Below are positions 1 to 4,274 of a stretch of 5,472 nucleotides of DNA, piece by piece. The notes below the pieces were generated by a model. That model was not told the DNA's origin, did no database searches, and was given only the letters and a program-made list of their open reading frames with translations. This DNA is from Anaerolineae bacterium (lineage in GTDB: Bacteria; Chloroflexota; Anaerolineae; UBA4142): assembly GCA_026417715.1 (NCBI GenBank), contig JAOACU010000206.1, forward strand, positions 1 through 5,472, in the 5' to 3' direction. Positions within the stretch are counted from its first letter, which is position 1. Each line of letters begins with the position of its first letter. The translations under genes were made by a program, and so were the position numbers.

Positions 1-757
1 CGATCGCAGCATCGTTGTTCAGTGCGAGCAAAATCAAATCTACCAAGTTGTCAATGTAGATGGCGTTGCAGATGCTGTTCCCGTCACCAATCAACACGGG
101 ACGTTTACGGCGCAGACGTTCGAGCGGCTTGAGTGTCCACGCGTACGAACGCGGACCGTAGGTGCACCCCGGACGAATCACCGTCAACGCAATGTTGTTC
201 GCGCGTGCAAACTCCCACGCGGCGCGTTCACCTTCGGCTTTACTGCGCGAATAAAAATCGCCGCGAAACACGAGAGGCGAATCAGCATTCGCGTTACGCG
301 GCGGTGGGAGACCATGAACATTGATGGTGCTAAGGTGAATCACGCGCGCGACATTTGCGGCACGCGCGGCACGCAACACATTCAACGTACCCTCGACATT
401 CACACGGCGATAGTCGGCAAGGCGCGCGCGTTCGGTTTGCATTGCCGCGCAATGAATGATGGCGTCACAACCTTCGGCGGCGTGGCGCACGGCATCGGCA
501 TCGGTTACGTCGCCGATTGCGATTTCCACGTGTGGTAGGGGCGAAGCATTTGTGCTTGCCACAGTGGAATTGGTGATCAGACGGTCATCAGAGAATCGTC
601 TCCCCAATGTGACCCGATCTGACAAATGCTTCGCCCCTACGCGTGTTGCATTGCGTATCAAACCGCGCACGCGTGCGCCTTCCGCGCTCAAACGTTCGGC
701 GAGATGACTGCCGATGAAACCGTTGGCACCCGTGACAAGCACGCATCTCTTCGGCAA
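1..757 (-). CDS. NAD(P)-dependent epimerase/dehydratase (extended SDR), C-terminus outside window
   Basis: Seen: 252 open codons running off the left edge. The N-terminus has the Rossmann glycine motif TGANGFIG (residues 9-16). GDVTD (82-86) follows the second strand and binds the cofactor adenine side in this family. The active site is Ser143 in HLSTINVHG with Tyr169 and Lys173 in YSRSK, then RPGCTYGPR (195-203). Family knowledge: extended short-chain dehydrogenases of this type act in the cytosol on nucleotide sugars, steroids or similar alcohols. The substrate cannot be read from this half. The chosen start is TTG at 757: a stop (TAA, 764-766) is in frame three codons upstream, and GAGGAG lies nine bases before the TTG. 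Only six bases separate it from the ricT stop, so it is probably cotranscribed and coupled. Odd: residues 40-74 are encoded by a palindromic repeat element, lengthening the loop after the second strand by roughly 30 residues compared with relatives I know. Confidence 0.9.
   Translation of the reverse strand, partial: MPKRCVLVTGANGFIGSHLAERLSAEGARVRGLIRNATRVGAKHLSDRVTLGRRFSDDRLITNSTVASTNASPLPHVEIAIGDVTDADAVRHAAEGCDAIIHCAAMQTERARLADYRRVNVEGTLNVLRAARAANVARVIHLSTINVHGLPPPRNANADSPLVFRGDFYSRSKAEGERAAWEFARANNIALTVIRPGCTYGPRSYAWTLKPLERLRRKRPVLIGDGNSICNAIYIDNLVDLILLALNNDAAI
535..640. mobile_element. MITE-like palindromic element with 19-bp perfect terminal inverted repeats
   Basis: GTAGGGGCGAAGCATTTGT at 535-553 is repeated exactly in reverse complement at 622-640, bounding a 106-bp unit. 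Shorter inner arms also pair: ATTGG 569-573 with CCAAT 604-608, and AGACG 579-583 with CGTCT 597-601. The whole element could therefore fold into a long hairpin. It has no room for a transposase, so it would be non-autonomous. Flanking CGTGT at 529-533 and 642-646 could be a 5-bp target duplication if one more base on each side belongs to the element, but CGTG-type words are common here. From memory, TAGGGGCGAAGCATT-type arms recur in Chloroflexota and cyanobacterial genomes. It lies wholly inside the epimerase gene and carries no stop in that frame. Confidence 0.85.
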
Positions 758-763
758 GGGAAT

Positions 764-1609
764 TTACTCCTCGCCTTCGGCGGTGTCGCTGCCACCCTCC
801 GCGCGCGTGTTCAGCGGCTTGACTTGTTCGATGGGAAAGGTGAGGTGGATGCCGTCTTCAAGTTGCACGGTCACACACTCTTTGAGCACATTGCGCGCGA
901 TGACACGCCCTTGCCCGCGTTCGCACACGACGATCTCACCGATGCGTGGCACGCGACCGCGCGCGGCTTGGTAGAGCGGTTGTTCGTATGCCAAGCAACA
1001 CAGCGGACGCCCGCACAAACCGGTAGCCGCATTCGGACCCAATGGCAAATCTTGATCCTTTGCCATTTTGATCGTCGCCTTGGGAAAATCGTCGAGGAAT
1101 CGTTCGCAACAAATCTCGCGTCCACACGGCGATAAACCGCCAATCAATTTGGCACGATCGCGCGGACCGATTTGCCACAGTTCGACGCGCGCCGGAAAAA
1201 TCACAGCAAGGTCTTTGACCAGCGCGCGAAAATCCACGCGTCCATCAGCGACAAAGTAGAACGTGATGTGACTGCCGTCAAAGTTGTACTCGGCGGTCAA
1301 TAACTTCATCGGCAGATTGTGTTTTTCCACTTGGGCGCGGCATTGCTCAAGCGCTTCGGGTTCGCGCAGTTTGAGTTGTTGCCATTGGGTCAAATCGAAC
1401 GCGGTGGCGCGTCGCAGAATCGGACGCAGAGGAGCGTCCATTGGTGTCGCGCGTGAAGGGGGAATAACCACGCGCGCGGCTTCGCGACAGCGTTCGGTAT
1501 CTACAATCACGTATTCGTTGACGCGCAGGTCTTCAAACCCGGTCGCATCGTAAAAAGCGATCTGCGGCACGCGCCGCACACGCAAGCCAGCCACAGGTCG
1601 AGCAGGCAT
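764..1609 (-). CDS. ricT: PSP1-domain protein, RicT/YaaT-like
   Basis: Seen: 281 residues. The PSP1 C-terminal conserved region spans about 64-150 (including LTAEYNFDGSHITFYF and RVDFRALVKDLA). A cysteine-rich part follows: CGREICC (Cys162, 167, 168) and CGRPLCC (Cys199, 204, 205), with IKMAKDQ between them. Family knowledge: in Bacillus subtilis RicT (YaaT) joins RicA and RicF in a cytosolic complex carrying iron-sulfur clusters through such cysteines, and the complex promotes mRNA maturation by RNase Y and affects development. All six cysteines are present, so cluster binding is likely. Length is near that of RicT (about 275). The ATG at 1609 is preceded by AGGAG (1617-1621) seven bases away. 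It lies downstream of holB, the order known from Firmicutes. The acidic tail ends in EGEE. Whether this organism has RicA and RicF partners is not visible here. Confidence 0.9.
   Translation of the reverse strand: MPARPVAGLRVRRVPQIAFYDATGFEDLRVNEYVIVDTERCREAARVVIPPSRATPMDAPLRPILRRATAFDLTQWQQLKLREPEALEQCRAQVEKHNLPMKLLTAEYNFDGSHITFYFVADGRVDFRALVKDLAVIFPARVELWQIGPRDRAKLIGGLSPCGREICCERFLDDFPKATIKMAKDQDLPLGPNAATGLCGRPLCCLAYEQPLYQAARGRVPRIGEIVVCERGQGRVIARNVLKECVTVQLEDGIHLTFPIEQVKPLNTRAEGGSDTAEGEE
767..772 (-). promoter_or_regulatory. Ribosome binding site deciding the epimerase TTG start
   Basis: GAGGAG, which also encodes the last two glutamates of the RicT-like protein, lies nine bases before TTG at 757-755. 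No ATG is available near the conserved N-terminus, and an in-frame TAA immediately follows this site. Placing the site inside the upstream gene suggests translational coupling. Confidence 0.6.
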
Positions 1610-1646
1610 TCGGTAACTCCTATGTCAGCAGGTTGGTGCAATAGAC

Positions 1647-1673
1647 ATTATGCGAAATAAGGATTTCCGTCCA
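1647..1673 (-). promoter_or_regulatory. Possible weak promoter for ricT at the end of repeat A
   Basis: On the minus strand, CATAAT (1652-1647) matches the -10 consensus at five of six bases. TGGACG (1673-1668) matches the -35 at four of six with a short 15-base spacer. Transcription would start near 1640, leaving about 30 bases of leader with the AGGAG site. The -35 half lies inside the palindromic repeat. The match is modest and readthrough from holB may be enough. Confidence 0.25.
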
Positions 1674-1758
1674 CTAAGAACACGAAGGTCACGAAAAAAA
1701 TCATAGAAACTTGGTGGTGGTGCTTTGTGTCCTTCGTGGAGAAAAAATTATTTCGCAT
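1650..1758. repeat. Intergenic palindromic repeat, copy A
   Basis: The outer arms are ATGCGAAATAA (1650-1660) and its exact reverse complement TTATTTCGCAT (1748-1758). The inner arms are CACGAAGGTCACGAA (1681-1695) and a near-complement TTTGTGTCCTTCGTG (1724-1738), separated by an A-rich loop. A second copy in the same orientation lies at about 2893-2990. No reading frame of note is present. The unit fills most of the 158-bp gap between holB and ricT. As RNA from either strand it would form a strong hairpin, but no U-tract follows the stem on the minus strand, so a classical terminator is not supported. CCACTAAGAACACGAAGG-type repeats are, from memory, frequent in Chloroflexota and other environmental bacteria. 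Confidence 0.85.
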
Positions 1759-1767
1759 CTAGTCATA

Positions 1768-2832
1768 CTATTGAACGGAACCTGGTAGATTGAGTAGCAA
1801 CACTTCGAGCGCGAGACGCGCATTGACATTTTGAGTCACATAGCGCGCCGTCGTGCGCACGGCTTGTAGCGTACGTTGCGCCTGCTCCCTCGTGAAGCGA
1901 TTGGCGTGTTCGCGCAGCGCGTCTTGGCGATCCACGTTCGTTATGCGCGAGTCATCACCATGTTGTATCCACAGCACATCGCGCCACCAGCCCAACCACG
2001 TTTCGAGGAGATCGGGCAAGTGCTCGCTCGTCTTGGCGAGTGCCTCGGCGCGAAGCAATCGTTCGGCGCGCCCTTCCGTGAGCGCGGCATTCAATTCATC
2101 CAAATACTGCTCACGCGCTTGCAACAACGCGCGTTGCTCGAGCGCGCGAATCGCCCAGCCCAAACGTCCCGCTGACACGCGCGCCAACACGCGCGCGTGT
2201 TCGGGCGTCGCGTGGTATCGCTCGATGAGCGTTGTCTCGATTTGCGCCAACGTGAGTGGACGCAGGGCAAACACCTGACAACGCGAAGTGATCGTCGGCA
2301 ACAGCAAACTCGCGTCGCGCGCGGTGAGAATCAGGCGCGTGTGACGCGGCGGCTCTTCGAGTGTCTTCAAAAACGCGTTTGCCGCTTCCTCGTTCGCTTC
2401 TTCAAAGCGTCGCAAGATGACGATTTTCCAACGACCTTCAAACGGCGCGCGCGCAATGTCGTGTTGCAAGGCGCGTATCTGATCAATCTTCAAGATGCGT
2501 CGTTCCGATTCGTTCGCGCGTGGCGGTGGCGGTGGCGATTTCTCATCGAACTTGTATCCCACCGGCACCCCTTCGATGATTTGCACATCGGGATACCGAT
2601 CGCGCGCGATGCGTTGGCACGTGGAGCATTCGCCGCAAGGACGTGTAGCACTGGTGCATTGCAACGCTTGCGCGAGTTTGCGCGCGAGCGTCGTCTTGCC
2701 GATGCTGTGCGGACCGGTGAACAAGTAGGCGTGTGCCACGCGCGCGCTAGCGATGCTCCGTGCGAGCGCGCGCACTACCCAATCGTGTCCCACCAGTCCC
2801 CAGTCCGAGCGAATTTCGATGGGTGCAGTCAC
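1768..2832 (-). CDS. holB: DNA polymerase III subunit delta-prime
   Basis: Seen: 354 residues from GTG at 2832. LVGHDWVVRAL opens the AAA+ fold. Walker A is GPHSIGKT (residues 40-47), four cysteines of the zinc module are at 59, 66, 69 and 72, and NAFLKTLEEPP is the family signature. SRC at 183-185 is the sensor/arginine-finger motif. Family knowledge: delta-prime is the stator of the cytosolic clamp loader, which opens the beta clamp on primed DNA. Its Walker B position reads VILRRFEEAN, with Arg where an acidic pair is normal, so ATP hydrolysis by this subunit is unlikely, as expected for a stator. Odd: a proline run (KSPPPPPR) encoded by repeated GGTGGC follows the zinc module. A TTG start at 2868 is possible, but it would put a well-placed promoter inside the gene, so I prefer the GTG. 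Its neighbour ricT supports the call. Confidence 0.93.
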   Translation of the reverse strand: MTAPIEIRSDWGLVGHDWVVRALARSIASARVAHAYLFTGPHSIGKTTLARKLAQALQCTSATRPCGECSTCQRIARDRYPDVQIIEGVPVGYKFDEKSPPPPPRANESERRILKIDQIRALQHDIARAPFEGRWKIVILRRFEEANEEAANAFLKTLEEPPRHTRLILTARDASLLLPTITSRCQVFALRPLTLAQIETTLIERYHATPEHARVLARVSAGRLGWAIRALEQRALLQAREQYLDELNAALTEGRAERLLRAEALAKTSEHLPDLLETWLGWWRDVLWIQHGDDSRITNVDRQDALREHANRFTREQAQRTLQAVRTTARYVTQNVNARLALEVLLLNLPGSVQ

Positions 2833-2839
2833 ATAATCT

Positions 2840-2868
2840 ATTCTATCACGATTGGACAGACATACCAA
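2840..2868 (-). promoter_or_regulatory. Sigma-70-type promoter for holB, possibly giving a leaderless mRNA
   Basis: On the minus strand, TTGGTA (2868-2863) is followed after exactly 17 bases by TAGAAT (2845-2840), which is preceded by TG plus one base (an extended -10). Matches to consensus are four and five of six. The predicted start of transcription, about seven bases after the -10, falls at about 2834-2832, on or beside the GTG start codon. No Shine-Dalgarno sequence precedes that GTG, which fits a leaderless transcript. Confidence 0.55.
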
Positions 2869-2892
2869 ATTGTGCGTCCATCATTAAAGATT

Positions 2893-2990
2893 ACGCCGAA
2901 TAAGGTTTCCTCCACTAAGAGCACGAAGGTCACGAAAAAATCGCAGAAACTTGGTGATACTTTGTGACCTTCGTGGAGAAATCTATTGCA
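2893..2990. repeat. Intergenic palindromic repeat, copy B
   Basis: This copy has the same order and orientation as the copy at 1650-1758: GAATAAGG, then TCCACTAAGAGCACGAAGGT, then AGAAACTTGGTG, then CCTTCGTGGAGAAA. The arms CACGAAGGTCACGAAA (2922-2937) and TTTGTGACCTTCGTG (2961-2975) pair with one mismatch. The left end is diverged. The right end is less certain and appears to run into the last codons and the TAG stop (2983-2985) of the SUMF1-like gene. It sits between that gene and the holB promoter. Confidence 0.8.
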
Positions 2991-4274
2991 CACAACGAAA
3001 ACCGACACTGCGTTCGCGAAATTCCGGCGTTTGCGCAAACCGACTCGTGGTGCGCGCGTAGAACGCATCAATACTCCACGCGCCACCGCGCAAGACCTTG
3101 AGTTGTCCTGTGGCAGGACCCGTCGGATTGCGCGCGGGCATCGTCTTGGGATAATCGGCATCGAACCAATCAGCGATCCATTCCCACGCGTTGCCCGCTA
3201 AATCCAAAATCCCGTACGGACTCGCGTTGGCGGTGAAACTACCGACGGGCGCGGCTTCGGCAAAACGATCGTTGACACTCGCGTCTTTCCACGCGTACGC
3301 GCAATTCGCATCGCAAAAGTTCAACCGCGTGCCATCCCACGCATTGCCCCAAGGAAAGACGCGCGCATCGGTGCCACGCGCGGCTTTTCCCACTCGGCTT
3401 CACTCGGCAGACGTTTGCCCGCCCACGCGCAGTACGCGTTCGCATCGTTCCACGAGACGACTACAACGGGCAAGTTGGCTTGCGTCGCACTACCCGCGCC
3501 GCGCGGCGCGCGCCAAGAAATGCCCTCCACGCGTTGCCAACCGTCACGATACTCGAATCCCCAACCGTGTTTCTCCGCATCGGTCTTGTAGCCGGTGGCA
3601 TCTACAAATTGTTGGAACTGTGCATTGGTCACTTCGTACTTGTCCATCCAAAACGCGTCCAAGTAAATCGTGCGCGCGGATGCGGCATCGCCAAACGTAA
3701 ATTCGCCAGCGGGAATGTACACCATCTCGGCATTGTCTTTGCCGCGTCGTTGCACCGCGCCCGCCGCGAGCGTGGGAACAGGCGTCGGCGGAACTGGTGT
3801 CGCAGTTGGCGGTACGCGTGTCGCGGTGGGAGGCACAGCAGTTGCTGTTGGCGGCACAGGTGTCGCAGTTGGCGCGATGGCGACCGTCGGCGCGCTGATG
3901 TTCACCTGCAACGCGGGCGATTCGACGCGCGTGCCGTTCACTTCGACGACGCCGCGCAAAGTGTGAGCACCAGGGACGAGATTGGTCAGCGCGATTTTGA
4001 ATGTGCCATCACTTGCCGCGCGCGTTTCGCCAACAAGTTTTTCACCATCATACACGCGCACAAGAGTATTCGCTGGCGCAGTGCCGATCAATTCAATGGG
4101 TTTGGTCGAGACGAGCGACGCGGTTGGATCCGCAAGCGCCAACGATACTCGCGGCGCGGGCAAGGTTGCCTGATATGCCAACCAACACAACAGCAACACG
4201 AGGAGCACGACCAAAAGCAGATGCCAACGATCGTACCAACCTACCCAGTAGCGCGGACGATTATTGCGAAACAT
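2983..4274 (-). CDS. Membrane-anchored SUMF1/FGE-like domain protein, interrupted by a one-base frameshift
   Basis: Two frames make one protein: 4274 to about 3384 encodes residues 1-297, then the -1 frame to the TAG at 2983 gives 430 residues in all. Order: a short basic start, a transmembrane segment at about 18-36 (LLLVVLLVLLLCWLAY), an Ig-like beta domain at about 42-127 (IELIGTAPANTLVRVYDGEKL), a Pro/Thr linker at 135-168, and a formylglycine-generating-enzyme-like domain at 180-430 (MVYIPAGEF, DKYEVTNAQF, GKRLPSEAEWEK, FPWGN, GNAWEW, RGGAW). It is probably exported with the C-terminus outside. Family knowledge: FGE oxidises a sulfatase cysteine using two C-terminal cysteines. Here the RGGAWSIDAFYARTTSRF segment lacks both, so a true FGE role is unlikely and a binding role is possible. 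AGGAGG (4280-4285) lies five bases before the ATG. The gene overlaps the upstream stop by 14 bases, indicating coupling. The partner and role are unknown. Confidence 0.85.
3384..3389 (-). other. Frameshift site in the SUMF1-like gene
   Basis: The first frame reads KRLPSEAEWEK and then loses family similarity (PRVAPM...). The -1 frame from 3384 continues exactly as the family expects (AARGTDARVFPWGN). The junction is GAAAAG; one additional A in the run at 3385-3388 would restore a single open frame of 430 codons. A homopolymer sequencing or assembly error is the simplest cause. A real mutation, or slippage on A AAG, is possible but less likely. Confidence 0.85.
3771..3872 (-). repeat. Imperfect 21-bp tandem repeats encoding a PPTATxV linker
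   Basis: Residues 135-168 of the SUMF1-like protein are built from about five seven-residue units of the form PPTATxV (x = P, A, R or P, ending in PPTPVPT). On the plus strand this shows as recurring GGCGG...GTCGC...GTTGGC words. Such Pro/Thr stretches typically act as extended spacers between a membrane anchor and an outer domain, and are common in Chloroflexota surface proteins. Confidence 0.8.

Noticed and set aside
626..1135. Plus-strand open frame of 169 residues across ricT and the epimerase
   Set aside because: It is antisense to two well-supported genes and starts inside the repeat element; no family features.
1681..1738. Rho-independent terminator between holB and ricT
   Set aside because: The repeat hairpin is strong, but no run of U follows the stem on the minus-strand transcript, so a classical intrinsic terminator is not supported.
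2833..2868. TTG start for holB at 2868
   Set aside because: It would add 12 residues with no similarity to the family, and its codons coincide with a good promoter. It remains possible but is less likely than the GTG at 2832.
2197..2967. Plus-strand open frame of 256 residues opposite holB
   Set aside because: It is antisense to a clear holB gene, has no recognisable domain, is rich in Arg/Ala from reversed GCG/CGC codons, and runs through repeat copy B at its end.
3771..3872. CRISPR-like short regular repeats
   Set aside because: These units are in-frame 21-bp codon repeats of a Pro/Thr linker with no unique spacers.
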